From Leptodactylus fallax (lineage: Eukaryota; Chordata; Amphibia; Anura; Leptodactylidae): a stretch of 64,000 nucleotides of DNA. Position 1 is the stretch's first letter. The number at the start of each line of letters is the position of its first letter. Location: NCBI GenBank assembly GCA_947044405.1, contig CAMRHE010000011.1:5252501-5316500 (forward strand). The letters run 5' to 3'. The translations under genes and the position numbers were made by a program. The notes beneath the pieces are model-generated. The model saw only the letters and a program-made list of their open reading frames with translations. It made no database searches and was not told the origin of the DNA. Shown here piece by piece: positions 12,212 to 24,060 of this stretch.

Positions 12212-13697
12212 TTGTCCACGGATCTACGGGAAAAGGTAGTTGAACTGTATAAAACAGGAAAGGGATACAAAAAGATATCCAAGGAATTGATAATGCCAAT
12301 CAGCAGTGTTCAAACTGTGATTAACAAATGGAAACTCAGGGGCTCTGTAAAAACCAAACCACGGTCAGGTAGATCAACCAAAATTTCGGCCACAACTGCC
12401 CGGAAAATTGTACAGGATGCAAAGAAAAACCCACATATAACATCAGCTGAAATACAGGACTCTCTGAAAACTATCGGTATGGCTGTGTGTGAAGAAAAAT
12501 GGGCTGCATGGTCGAGTTGCCAGAAGAAAGCCATTACTGCGCAAATGCAACAAAGAATCTCGCCTTCAATGCGCCAAACAGGGTAATTTGGAGTGAGGAG
12601 ACAAAAATCGAACTTTTTGGCCACAACCATAAACGTTACATTTGGAGAGGTGTCAACAAGGCCTATGATGAAAGGAACACCATTCCTACTGTAAAGCACG
12701 GAGGTGGATCACTGATGATGTGGGGATGTGTGAGCTTCAAAGGCACAGGAAACTTGGTCAAAGATGAAGGAAAGATGAATGCAGCACATTATCAGCAAAT
12801 ACTGAAGGCAAATTTGCACTCATCAGTCAGGAAGCTGCGCATGGGACGTACTTGGACGTTCCAACATGACAACGATCCAAAACACAAGGCCAAGTCGACC
12901 TGTCATTGACTACAGCAGAAGAAAGTGAAGTGTTATGTTTGTCCCTGAACCGAATGAAAAATAAACAAACATGCAAAATAAACTGGTTTATTGAAGAAAG
13001 ATGAAACAAACAAAGGGCAGTCAAAATAACTGAATAAGTAAAACAGAGTAGGCAGGAGAAAACAACATTAGCAATCACCCTGCGATCCGCCCTGACTGAT
13101 CCTGCCTGACGCCAGAGTTTTCCTCTTAAAAGAAGACACCTCACAGGAACCTTACTAGAATCCCTGGGAGCTGACCCTGAAAGTAAAAACATAATAAACC
13201 AGCAGTCCCCTGCACTGACCCCCAGACAACTAATCCAAGAGTTAACATACACAGTGAGAAGCATACAAAACCTGAGATCAAGACCCAACAGCACAGGTAT
13301 GGCTGGACACACAAGTATAACCAGCAGAGTGAAAGTGTGAAGCCCAAGTTTATATAGCACCACAGAGGGTGGGGCAGAGGCACAGGAAAAAACCCCTCCC
13401 CAAGGCAGAAAGTACAGGCAGACAAGAATTAACCCCTGCCCGTCTGGACCAACTACCTAACATGAAGGTTCTGGAGTGGCCATCTCAGTCTCCTGACCTC
13501 AATATCATTGAGCCACTCTGGGGAGATCTCAAGCGCACAGCACATGCATGACAGCCCAGGAATTTACTGGAACTGAAACTTTTTGCCAAGAAGAATGGGC
13601 AGTTTTACCATATGAAAAAATAAAGAGCCTCATCCACAACTACCACAAAAAACTTCAAGCTGTCATTGATGTTAGAGGGGGCAATACACGGTATTAA
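12212..13697 (+). pseudogene. Tc1 DD34E transposase, broken
   Basis: The N-terminus MSTDLREKVVELYKTGKGYK is a paired-like helix-turn-helix followed by the basic linker KPRSGRSTK. The frame is lost after IQDSLKTIGMAV (about 12485), resumes as [19 protein letters not shown] in another frame (from about 12590) through [10 protein letters not shown] and [13 protein letters not shown], then is cut by a solo LTR. After the LTR come VLEWPSQSPDLNIIEPLWGD and, past further breaks, a C-terminal remnant near 13560-13680. The first catalytic position reads WSEE rather than WSDE. A stretch of the central region between helix domain and catalytic core is also shortened. It cannot make an active enzyme. Confidence 0.9.
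12931..13462 (-). mobile_element. Solo LTR nested in the Tc1 element
   Basis: The 532-bp insert starts TGTTATG and ends CTAACA (TG...CA) and is flanked by the 5-bp duplication TGAAG (12926-12930 and 13463-13467), which restores the transposase sequence when removed. Read on the minus strand it has a TATATAAA box (13349-13356) and an AATAAA polyadenylation signal (12987-12992) 56 bp before its end, the order expected for U3-R-U5. No internal retroviral genes are present, so it is a solo LTR left by recombination. Either an ERV or a Ty3/Gypsy source fits; which one cannot be told. Confidence 0.88.
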
Positions 13698-13977
13698 GAA
13701 TTGGGGTATGTAAACTTTTGAACAGGATCATTTTGATGTTTTTGGTTGTCATTATGATTTAAAGAGAGAAAATACAGAAGTTTGACAATAAATGGGTTCA
13801 AACAACCACTAACCATGAGTGGAGAAAAAGTTTTTGTGTTATCATTCATATTCTCTGAAAAAAGGCCAAAAAAAAACAAAAAATCTGCTGGGGTATGTAA
13901 ACTTTTTAGCTCAACTGTATGATAGTTTAATGGCCTCCCTGTAAACCTAGCGCAAACATGTATGTGTGCATCTACAT

Positions 13978-14125
13978 CTGTGAGCAGGGCAGGGCCCTCT
14001 ATCCCACTGTGCCAGTTGGTCACTGTTAGCATTATCTGTTTTGTGCATCTTGTGTACCATATGTAAATCCTCAAAGGTAAAGCACCATGGAATTAATGGT
14101 GCTATATAAATAAACAATAATAATA
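13978..14125 (+). repeat. LINE/SINE-like tail with TATAAATAAA end
   Basis: Contains GAGCAGGGCAGGGCCCTCTA and ends GGTGCTATATAAATAAACAA followed by AATAATAATAA. This arrangement is typical of the 3' tails of L2/CR1-group elements and dependent SINEs in frogs; the family name is from memory, not searched. Confidence 0.55.
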
Positions 14126-14192
14126 AAAAAAGATATGGGCATTAGATTATAAGCCTCAATGGCAAAAGACTAATATATAATGCGTTATTTAA

Positions 14193-14711
14193 AGGGACAC
14201 TCCCCCTTCTTTTTTCTAGAATGGATCACTGTGTAAACAAGAGGTCTCTCTCTGCTCCTTGTATTTACCATTAAAAACTACCATGTAACCTCAAAATCAT
14301 CAATATCCCAGCTCCCTCTGTTCCTGCCCTAGCTCTTCTGCATCGCTACTCCTCCTCAGCCTCTTACATAATCAATTCTATATAGCCTCCTCTCTCACAT
14401 ACTGCCCCCCTTTCTAACAGTCTGATCAACATGCCCCCATTAAATTATCCAGTGTTATTGACAGCAGTTTGTGCAGCCTTCAGGATCTGTGGTCACATCA
14501 TCCTAACAGTTTAAGGTCGTGGCAGGTATACATTATTATGATCTCTGTATTGTTTTGCAGAAACAGAAAATAGACATAGGAACAGTTAGTAGACATGGGT
14601 GCAGGTGCTAGACATGGGTGCCAGCATCAGCAACAGCAAATTTTAAAACTACTTTGATGAAAACCTTGGACAACCTTACATAGCTAAAAAAAAAAATGCT
14701 GGAGTGTCACT
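14193..14711. mobile_element. T2/Kolobok-like MITE in intron 3
   Basis: Ends AGGGACACTCCCCC and, inverted, AAGTGACACTCCAGC, between TTAA at 14189-14192 and 14712-14715. Only the outer 15 or so bases are clearly inverted. No coding frame. Confidence 0.65.
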
Positions 14712-14715
14712 TTAA

Positions 14716-15524
14716 TTGCACAGGAAATCATATATTGTTTTAGTGCATATTCATTGTACTTTTGCAGAGGGAAAAATATTATGTTATTATATTATGGCCA
14801 GTAATCTCTATAACGGAGTAGCAAAACACTAACATTAACTTCCTTTGAGTTTACTGGTAAATTAGTAGCTTGGGACAAAAAGATCTTATAATTACCATAA
14901 TATTACTATGCACAGCTATGTTAATTTTACAATTAACATACAGCTAAATCCATGAGAATATCATAAGTAACTGGTATTGTACAAATGACCTTATAGAGTA
15001 CAAGTTCAATCTTCCTTTGGTTTGTGCTACTGAATTAACAGAGCAGGTGGTTAATCTACTGGTTAATAATTTATTTACTTGGAAGACAACAAACTAATCT
15101 CCAAGTTAAAAACCAACACAACAGAGCAGATGCTGCTGATAATACATTCCTCTTTCCTTTGTCATAGTCTAAGTTTATCTGTTGTGTGCTTACACTGTCC
15201 TATTATGCAAACACTGTTCAGATAACACCCCACATTTTATACTATGGATCTGGTTACATTTTGTCATAAAGCAGGAAAAGTTAAATCTACACATGAATCG
15301 TTTGTTGGTTCTCCTCCTGTGGTATATGTAACTAGACTACCCAGTGATGGAAGACTTTCTCATTCTTGTATCATTCTCTTTTCTATCACTGCAGGTACCA
15401 TTACTTGTTAAGACTAGCCTAGCAGCTTATATTTACTATAAATTCTCTACCAAAGGTACCATTATTCTGTGACCCAGCAATCATGTATAGCATAAGCACA
15501 CCACCATGTTTCCCAATGTAGGTT
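14716..15524. other. Intron 3 stretch, nothing recognised
   Basis: AT-rich intron with no long open frame, no terminal repeats and no match by eye to the repeat families elsewhere in the window. Confidence 0.5.
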
Positions 15525-15738
15525 GTAGCACTTTATTGGTTCAGTCACATGTAGCAGGGTTCAATTCTGACCAAAGGAGTTTGTATGTTCTTCCCATGTT
15601 TGCCTGGGTTTCCAGTTTCTTCCCACATATACGGATAGGGAATTTAGATTGTGAGACCTATATGGGGACAGTGTAATGAGCTGCAGAATATGTCGGTGCT
15701 ATATAAGTAAGAGAAATAAATAAACAAACAAAACAGTC
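15525..15738 (+). repeat. L2/CR1-group LINE 3' end or dependent SINE
   Basis: Shares with the better-known frog repeat the string GTTTGTATGTTCTTCCCATG, then GCCTGGGTTTCC, GGGAATTTAGATTGTGAG and the tail GGTGCTATATAAGTAAGAG with AAATAAATAAA. The reverse copy at 48620-48890 has the same order of blocks. Confidence 0.75.
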
Positions 15739-18460
15739 TCTAAATAAGTTTTTGGTTTCTTTACCTTCCCCGGACTCCTTGTGCGAAAAAAAAAAAAAAA
15801 TTATACTGGACAACCCCTTTAATAAAATTTATGATCTAGATTAGCAAATTTTGTCTGCTTTCTGTGAAATCCTGCATTTCTTTATTCCTTCCCTAGTTTT
15901 TCTAATGAGTGCTGTACGTGGATATAGTTGAGCTGTGATTGAATGCCATGGACGGCACATGGATGACATCCGTGTGCAGCCCATGCCTCCATGGCCCCAT
16001 TTACTGATCTCAGTGTATACAGGCCACAAGACGGATAAGAATATAATTTCATGTAGTATAATGTGACACAGTGGCCCCTTCACACTGCATTATGTTCCAT
16101 AGTGGCCCCTATGGCGATTGTTGCAAATATTTTGGGTTTGGCAGAACTCAAAATTTTGGGGGTACACCACCCATGAACTATTATCATCAGCATAATGATT
16201 GGAGGCCCACGGGAGGAGAAAAACATAAAAACCAGTGGTACTCACCTCTCCTGGGCTCCGGGGGTGACTCCACGTCATTATGCATTGTGTGAGCATTAGG
16301 GACTGTTATAGAGCAAATTCTCCTATACTCGCTGTATGCCGTGTATGGGAGCTGGTCTCAACCGACTAGTTTAGTGAGAACCTCGATTTCCATATTCATT
16401 ATGCAATGGGTAAAAGCTGAAGAAGATCTGATATGTACTAATATGAATATAATGTTTTAGTTGTTTCTATTCAGCTAACGCCTCAGACTAAGCCTGTGTT
16501 CATTCTGTTATCTACTGCTGACTCCTCACCATAGACTTCTACAGACATGAGTCACCTGAGTGATGTGACCTACAATCCACCTCCATGCACAGAGAAAAGT
16601 GATTTTCAGACTGTCAGTCAGTATTATAGCAGAAGGAGGCGGAGCAGTGAAAAAACACGATAATAGCAGAAAGAGGTATTTCAAGATATATTAAAAATTT
16701 TCTTATAATCACCTATACTATTCATATAGGCAAAGTTTGTTGAAACAACACAGCCTATTTAAATACAATACAAAGTTGTGGGTAATAATTGTAACCCTGT
16801 TTATAAGCCTAACTAATTTTATAAATAAGATACTTGACCCAGGCAAATTGGATAGGTTTATTGTTAAAACATTCTGCCAGATTTTTATTTTCTACTGCGT
16901 TTGGTTACCAATATCACCACTTTTGACCAAGCGCCACAGTTAAGTGTTATACAGCGAACATTAAGCTATAGAGCTGTAATTAAAGGGGTTGTCCAGTGAG
17001 TATTAATTTACTTACCTGGTCCTGGGGATGCTGGTGATAAACCCAAGAGTTCTGAAGAGTCAGGAACCCTGGGTCATGTGACCAGAGGCAGTGTTCAGCC
17101 CCCCAGGATCCTCTGCCCCCCCCCCCACCTCCACAATCCTACATACCTGTGCTATGGGGGTTGGCTTTACTATAGTCAGTCCGCCTTCACAGCACAGTTA
17201 ATTAAAGGAACCTTTAAAAGGCATCTAATCTGTTATAGAGCAGGAGGAACTGAGCAGATTGATGTATAGTTTTGTGGGAAAGGATTCAGTAGAACCTGTC
17301 ATTTATAACATTTATTTCTCTGTTCTTTCTATGCTTGGCAGAAGCAATTGAGTCCAGTGGACGATCCTAACAGTGATTGTACATACATAGATAGCTGTCA
17401 GACACTGTCTGGCAGTGATTTATATCACAAGGAAATCAAGCACTGGGCATACTGAATACCAATATGATGACTACTTCTTTCCACTCTGATACACTGCATG
17501 CTGTTTTGAGGAAAGCAAAGAGGCCTCCATATACATTAGAACATCGTCTGATTTCTGCAAAACCTCTGTGTCTGTGTGTGTGGATGACTTTTATCTCCTG
17601 TGCATTGACATGTAATGTTGACAGACAGTGTTAGCTCTGTTTTTACTAGAAGTAATAAGCATATAAGTTTGATGCTCCTTTCTTTTTGATCATATTTACT
17701 TGCAGTCCTAAAGTTAGGTATTTCTGTAGAGAATAAAAGTATAAGTTACTGGAGAGTAAAAAAGTAAAAAAGATGTTTTAATTGATAAAAACATTGGTCT
17801 TTTAGGAACTGCCGCAGCTGAGTTAAAATACTAACAGATGCTAGGAGGAGGAGTATATCTAGCATTTAACAGGTGTTAGGCAACATGCCAACCATTTAGC
17901 AAGTAAATTCTTACTCTTTCCAGTAAATAGCGTAACTTAAATGTATCTGACAGAAGATAAAAACTATTACTCTGCATAGTAACATGAAAACTAAGTTGAG
18001 AAATATGCGCACATATTTCTCTGTGAGTAAAGCTGGCCATACACATTATATATCTGTCTGCAGATCCATTTTATTCTAGTAGCATCTGCTATTAGTTGTA
18101 TACCATTAAATTCTCAGTAGATGTCACCAAATTTAGCTAAATGTGCAAAATGTCGGCAGATAAATAGATCTTGTGTATGGCCAACTTAAATTCTCTTCCT
18201 GACCTTTGGGTGATCTGGTACACATAAATGCCAGTTCTCCGTACTGGAAATACTAATTGAATATTTATAGCTTCTGATAGAGAGAAAGCATTTTTAAACA
18301 AAGGGTGCTATATCTGACTTTATACAATGGCTGGTTCTTGGCTCGATCATCACATTGGTCCAGGTATAGAATATTTTAGTCAAAAAGACAGAAAGATGGA
18401 CAGACATTGTGCAAGTGTTAAAGCTTAGGATATAAATTAAGGAAAAATAGAAACACTTGC
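15739..18460. other. Intron 3 remainder: decayed MITE pieces
   Basis: Holds the right end of a TTAA MITE (CTGGACAACCCCTTTAATAA near 15805-15823), a piece of the ATGGATGACATCCGTGTGC repeat near 15940-16050, the left end of another MITE (TTAAAGGGGTTGTCCAGTG at 16981) and a C run at 17117. No exon is seen before the exon 3 donor. Confidence 0.5.
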
Positions 18461-18685
18461 CTTTCTTTGCCTTCTTTCAGCAGAAGCAAGTTGAGCAGTC
18501 ATCCGCTCTTGCATCTTCCTGCAATGTGCCATGACAGCTTCTAAGATCGTAAGAGGGTTGCTACAAATTGGTTTCCTCTCTTTGTCAAAAGCACCTGTTT
18601 CACAGTCTCTTTGAAGAGCAAGGAACGGGTCGCCAAGATTAAATCTTCCATATCTTTCTTGCACAAAAACTTCCTTTCTTCGTGC
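18461..18685 (-). CDS. CTTNBP2: CTTNBP2 coding exon 3 (coiled coil), GC donor
   Basis: Residues 58-132 start [20 protein letters not shown] and continue through [20 protein letters not shown], both hallmark stretches of the CortBP2 N-terminal domain, which is predicted to be coiled coil and to support oligomerisation. The acceptor is TTTTTAAG at 18686. The exon is 225 nt and phase 0 at both ends. The donor is unusual: the last codon AAG is followed by GCAAGT at 18460-18455 rather than GT. The nearest GT, four bases on, would break the frame with exon 4, so a GC-AG intron is the simplest reading. Confidence 0.92.
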
Positions 18686-20063
18686 CTTAAAAATAGAATA
18701 CATGGCATTAAATTAAATCCTGTATACCATATATATTTAAGTACAATCAGTATTTAGTTTATGGAAACAGATTTCTGTAAAACCATCATTAGTCAAGTCC
18801 TTTAGTCTGTGTTTGCCTCCACCGCATTCAGACAGACATCCAGATAACAGCCAATGAAAGTGAGGCCCTCACAGCCCTAAACTGACACCAACACCACAAC
18901 AATTTATAGTCAGCCATTTTGCTTTTTGTATTATAGAAAAAGGTTTATATTACCATATACAACATATTTAGTTTTTAGGTCATTCAATTCAAAATAGGCC
19001 AGGAAATGACTGTAATCAAAAATAAAGAGCATCTGTCACCAAAATCATGTTTTTCTGTGCCTCTGGAACATTCTTTATAGAATCACAATATAAATATATT
19101 CCGTACTATGTGACTCATGGTGTGTCATGGTGGGAAGAGTGGTATATTTTCAATTCTGCCAATCTTTTTCTGCAGAATATAGCGTGGTACGGCTGCTACT
19201 TAGATTTCATTATTAACTGGATATCTGATGTAGCAGTCGTGCCGCTCTTCATAAAACACCAATTCTTTGGATTACTCACTGTTAGGAAAAAAAGAAAAAA
19301 AGGTCCTTTCCGGATCTAATTTTGATGGGAGATACTGTCACAGGTGCTATTGTCACACAGCCATATAGGAAACCCACAGTACATACAATACAGTGGTTGT
19401 ATGCCTGTCACCCAATGCACACTATTAGAGGTCTTTCTGTGGGAGAACTAACATGCACACGTAACTGCTCTACAGAGTTAGGGTTTCAACACAAAACAAC
19501 AAGAGCCATTTACAAGATTACATATGAAAGGGTATCTGAATTGGACATTATATAAAGCAGATCAGATTGTCAGAAGAAAAACACACACACCCTATTTCCT
19601 CCAGTCCTCCAAAGTATTATGATGAACATAATAAACCTTTATTTGTGACTACTTATAACAGAGAAAATAATACAGTCAACAAATTATTAACAAATATATG
19701 CCAGTATTACTACAAGATGATATTTTCTTGTGGTATAATAGGATAGGGATATAATTTTTCCAGATGTAAGCGTCCCAATCCTGGGCAATACAGTTTAGCT
19801 CCGGGCTGGTGCACACAAGCTGGAGGGAAACTGATGCCAGAACAAATCCCATAGTTCTCTATGGGATCGGTTCTACCACAAGAAGCATCAGTTCTGGCGC
19901 GGGATTTGAGCCTCAGGCGGATGGAAAACCACTATCTGCAGCGTTTTTCCATTTGTCTATCTTAAAATTCCTGCAGAGCTGGATGCACACCGGGAGATGC
20001 CTGAAGATAGATGCAGTGTCCTGCAGAGGAGTGCTAGAACAGCTTCCTCCACAGTCCATCTAT
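18686..20063. other. Intron 2, part next to exon 3; nothing certain
   Basis: A diverged inverted segment near 19030-19330 (AGAGCATCTGTCACC ... ) resembles a decayed MITE, and a second inverted stretch is seen near 19795-19990 around GAACAAATCCCATAGTTC. I cannot fix ends or duplications. Confidence 0.4.
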
Positions 20064-20240
20064 CAACCCCTTAATGCTCTGCTCCGTACAGTTACATCAT
20101 GCTGAGCGTATAGTTAACGCTCAGTGCTGTAATAGTATGGTGCTGTAATGCTGCAGGCACAGGAGATGTGCATGAGGCATTACTTCCGGCTCTCTCGGCT
20201 ACGTTACACAGCCAAGGGCCAGGAGCGGCCGGGGTTTTCC
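20064..20240. repeat. Fragment of a CCCCTTAA-ended interspersed repeat
   Basis: CCCCTTAATGCTCTGC followed by GTAATGCTGCAGGCACAGG and GAGGCATTACTTCCGGC. A related block, GGATCAGTGCCTGCGGCATT, occurs at about 32847, so this is a repeated family in the window. One end only. Confidence 0.5.
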
Positions 20241-20254
20241 AACTCCAGAAATTA

Positions 20255-20425
20255 AAATTAAAATAAAAAAATTGCTGTATAAATTGTAAGCTCTTATGGG
20301 CAGGAACCATTCTCCTTTCGTCTCATATTTTATTCATTTGCTTTATTTCTCATTTTACTTGTCTGTTACTTCCACAAGTGTAAAGTGCTGCAGAATGTGT
20401 TAGTGCCATTAAAGATTATTTTTTT
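20255..20425 (+). repeat. Repeat tail shared with 24215-24318
   Basis: The blocks AAGCTCTTATGGGCAGGAA and TTCGTCTCATATTTTATTC match AAGCTTTTATGGGCAGAAA and TTTGTCTCATATTTTATTA in intron 2 at 24254-24300. The 3' end CTGCAGAATGTGTTAGTGCC resembles an L2-group tail. Two copies of one retroposon-like family are the likely explanation. Confidence 0.5.
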
Positions 20426-20895
20426 TGCCGATTTAGAATGTCTAGAAATGATGCAATTTCACATTTTTCGCAACTAAATTAAAACTGTGGTGTCCCACAG
20501 TTTTTTTACATGTTATAAATTGCCCTGAAGAGAGACAAAAAAAAGCAAAAAAAAAAAAGCTTTGCTCGTAATAACCAGAACTGAAAATTAACCTAAAAAC
20601 AGCCATTGACTGACAAACTTCACACCTTCTTCATGGAGAATTTGAGCTGCCTCGTGTATCAATATAGTCTCAGAGAATAGTAAATGAGACATTGTTGTCT
20701 ATAGCAAAAATTTATTGGCAACATTTCCAGTGTATTCCAGAAAATGGAAGCTTAAAAGTATATTCCCTTCACAGAAAGTCAAGGCATATTGCTTTAGTAT
20801 ACTTTTTAACTGGTGAAGATTTCACTGGCAGGAACCCGCCCAGTGCAGGACCCAGCAGGGACTCCTGCCAACAGTTTGTGATTGGAAAGCCACCG

Positions 20896-21111
20896 TTAGG
20901 CTAGGTTCACATTTGCATCAGAGTCTCAGTTGGAGACTCCGCAGAAGAAACCACCAAAAATCAATAGAGAGATAAGTCCTGCATGGAGGACTTTTCTCTC
21001 CATCAGTTATAGTATGAAAACGACGGAAACCCAATGGACACCCGATGGACCCCATTATACCCGGCGGACCCGAAAGACAGAGAGCCCAGCGCAAGTGTGA
21101 ACCTAGCCTAA
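20896..21111. mobile_element. Palindromic MITE with TTAGGCTAGGTTCACA ends
   Basis: Starts TTAGGCTAGGTTCACATTTG and ends with its reverse complement, CAAGTGTGAACCTAGCCTAA. Inner inverted blocks include CTCTCCATCAG. About 216 bp, no coding. Partial relatives end GTGTGAACCTAGCTTAA near 38361 and TAGTGTGAACGCCCCCTAA near 57353. The target duplication is not clear. Confidence 0.75.
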
Positions 21112-22771
21112 GTCACATTGATTGCTGCTTTGTCTAGGACAGTTTCAATACATAAAGCCTTATGTTTGGTATGGGAGTTTATTTTTCAGAATATGGACTT
21201 TAGAAAATAAAGATTTCCAAATGTATCATTATAATTCTTCTGTGAGATGACAAATGTACTGCTTATATAACACAGTACTCTGTGCGAGCTCAGTTCTTCT
21301 TATATTTTATCCACAGACTATTTGCAAATGAAAAAGAGAAAATAATGATTAGTTACCTATATGACATATGAAGTAGTGCCTTGAGTTACCACCATGGCAC
21401 TGTAATGTAATTATTTGTATACTATATAACTTATATTTCTGCTTTCAAGTACAAATGGGTTGCCTGTTCCAGTATTCCTGCAAGAGTAATAGGGAGTGAC
21501 ATAATTCATGTCAAGTACTAGTCAAATGTCTTTCTTCTTTAGGAATACATTCATGTTATCTGCTGATCCAACCCTTTAAAACAGACCTTAAAACTTAAAA
21601 CCTCTGACAAGCATCATAGTTAATCATCTTGAGTTTCGCACAGAAAGAGGACAACATATTTGGGGAGCTTTTATCAGGTTGCTCACATGTGACTTTATGT
21701 CCAGAGTTAAATTATTGGGGACATTTTTTTTTTACTAAATACATCCTTTATGTTTATCCATGGAAACTCTTTAGTCTCCAAAAACACAAATCTTCAAGAA
21801 CTATCAGAGAATGCTAAGAAATATGCAAAGCTTGTTTCAATGAATACTTATGAAACTACAGTAAAAAAAAAAATACAAAAATAAATTACAAACAAGCAGC
21901 TCACATCTGGACTCAATCAAAACCAGTTAGCTACAGAAAGATTAATCAAGACAGCGCTGCATAATCTTCCCCAGCACACAATTCTTGCCACAAGGAATAA
22001 GATCTGAAAGTTCCAAGCAGCTATGCGAAGTGTACATGGAAGACAAGACAAAACTATATACGGTACCTCCTCTACAGACCCTCACATACAACCATATTTG
22101 GCTTTGTGGAATTGCTATATTCCTAAACATAAACACTGAGGACAAGACTCTGCAGCTCTCAAAACTGTGAATGCACAAGTTAGAGATTCAGATACCAACA
22201 ACCAAAATTATTCAGTTTAATGTAACAGAGGAGATTAGGGGCTATTATAGAAGATGTAGCTGCTGTTGCCACAGCTGGCTTCGAAGCCGGAGGGGGCAAA
22301 ATGGGAATACTTGTAATATAATTTGCAGAGTCTGTTACAGAATTTGTATTGGGGTCCTTTTAGTTATGCCTCAAAAAATCTGAACAAAAAGATACATGTT
22401 GCTACATCAAAGGTGTAGTTTATCTACAAGGGTAAAAGAGTAATCAGTTGCCCAGCATCTTTATGGAACCACATTTTGTATGGAAATCATATTTTGACTA
22501 GTTTAGTGAACCTGAAGTTATTCATTTAGTCCTTTTTTGATTTTAAGGAATAACTATATGGTAAAGAACCTGGTAAAGAAACAGTCAGAAATGTGATTTA
22601 GAACTGGTGTATGTATAGAGAATCTCAGCTGTCACATAACACCAGAACCACTGTTGTAGGTTGTATAAAACCGGAAAAACTGTTATTTAAAGTGAACCCC
22701 GCCCCCTTTGGCAACTGCTACATCTATACATAATGGCAATGCACTGTGTGTATTGAGAACAGGGAGAACTT
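21112..22771. other. Intron 2 stretch, nothing recognised
   Basis: AT-rich intron with short A and T runs. Short open frames show no domain, and no inverted ends were found. Confidence 0.5.
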
Positions 22772-23050
22772 TAGGCCAAGGCCCCACGTTGCAGAACATA
22801 GCTAAAAAAAATAAAAAATAAAAAAAATATATATTGCGGAAAAAAACCCAGTGGAAACCTTTTTTTGCCGCGCTTTCCTTTATGGTTTTTCTTCCTCTAA
22901 TAAATATACCGGGAAAACGCAAGCGTTTCTGCAGGTAAAATTGACATTCTGTATTTTTCAGAAACAGCTTTTCCAGACAGAATTAGTCAGAATCTCACTC
23001 ACTTTGCTGGTACTGTAAAAAGCAGCTTTTTATTTTTGCTGCTTATCCTT
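22772..23050. repeat. Palindromic GGCCCCAC-family repeat, copy 5 (truncated)
   Basis: Left end AGGCCAAGGCCCCACGTTGC is clear; internal GCAGGTAAAATTGACATTCT and TCACTTTGCTGGTACTGTAA match copies 7-8. The right GGGGCCTTAG end is missing. Confidence 0.65.
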
Positions 23051-23739
23051 AAAAAGTTTTTTTTTTACCAAAAGGTAGTGAAATTGGTTACAGGAGTTTT
23101 CCACTCCCAAATGCATTTCTCATACTGATGACTTCTCCACAGGATAGATCATCAGTATCTAATCTGTGGAGGTCTGACACCCAGAACCCACACAGATCAG
23201 CTGATCTTGCTGGCTCCATGCACTTGAAGGTATAGCAGTGGATGGATAGCAGAAGCAGTCTGCTATTATTCAAGTAATCTGAGCAGAGCTGCAATTCCCT
23301 GACTCCACCACTATTCAGACAGTTACACGTTAAAAATAAACTCATATTGGTGTAACATATTACTAAAATGCTATAGTCTTATTTAAAGGTGAATAAGCAA
23401 TGCTATTCCCAGATCCGTTATGAAAAAAATTTCAGTACTGTGAAACCTCCTGGAGAGGGGCGAGTTTCACTTAAAGCTGCACCTGATAGATACGTTGCAT
23501 CCAATTTCAATAGTATTGAAGCACAGACCCCTGCTGCAAATCAGATGGAGGGCAGAGTGGTTCAGTGAGAAGATTTCTCTCTAAGGAACTGGCAAGCCTG
23601 TTAGAGAGGCTGCTGGCTATGGAAGCAGGCTTCAGAGCAGCATCAGCCAGCTATTGCCAGATGCAAGTGGCCCTTCTCCGGCAGAGAGGCAGATGGTGGA
23701 GTTCAGTAGCTCAGCCAGTTCAGTTTAATGCAGGGAAAA

Positions 23740-24060
23740 TAAGGGTGGGGAGAGTCACTTCAAACATTTATATCTCTGGCATTATAAAACATAGAAACAT
23801 GCTTCGGCGTTGTATGAAAGAGGAGATTCTCAAGTTGCAGTTATCTGCATTATTTCCAGACATATCATCACTTGAAAACACAATCGGGATTTTGGCATTT
23901 CATGCAGTTGCTTTCAATCCTGACTATGTGTTCAGTCAGCGTTATCTCTGGAAATAATACAAGTAATACTAAAATATTATCTCCTCTTTCATGCAACACC
24001 AGAAGCATGTTTCTATGCTTTATAAATGTCCAAGACATAATTGTTTAACGTGTCCCTTCC
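23740..24060. repeat. Inverted-repeat (hairpin) sequence
   Basis: ACATAGAAACATGCTTC at about 23789-23805 and AAGAGGAGAT at 23819 recur inverted as ATCTCCTCTTTCATGC and GAAGCATGTTTCTATGC at 23979-24020, and TTATTTCCAGA at 23851 pairs with TCTGGAAATAA at 23947. It is a palindromic MITE-like unit of about 300 bp whose ends I cannot fix. Confidence 0.65.

Larger units (their letters stand above)
11819..13917 (+). mobile_element. Tc1-type transposon with IR/DR ends, split by a solo LTR
   Basis: Both ends begin CAGTTG-like (left CAGTTGTGCTAAAAAGTTTA, right the reverse complement with AGCTCAACTG) and sit between TA dinucleotides (11817-11818 and 13918-13919). Each terminal repeat is about 200-215 bp and carries two related copies of the motif for GTTTACATACCC, one outer and one inner, as in IR/DR Tc1 elements. 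Without the LTR inserted at 12931-13462 the element would be about 1.56 kb, the usual size. The transposase is broken (see separate entry). It lies in intron 3 opposite in orientation to CTTNBP2. Confidence 0.92.

Noticed and set aside
12827..13363. 178-codon minus-strand frame
   Set aside because: Lies within the solo LTR; hydrophobic run reflects pyrimidine-rich LTR sequence.
23565..23957. 130-codon plus-strand frame in intron 2
   Set aside because: No motif, and the second half lies in a palindromic repeat.
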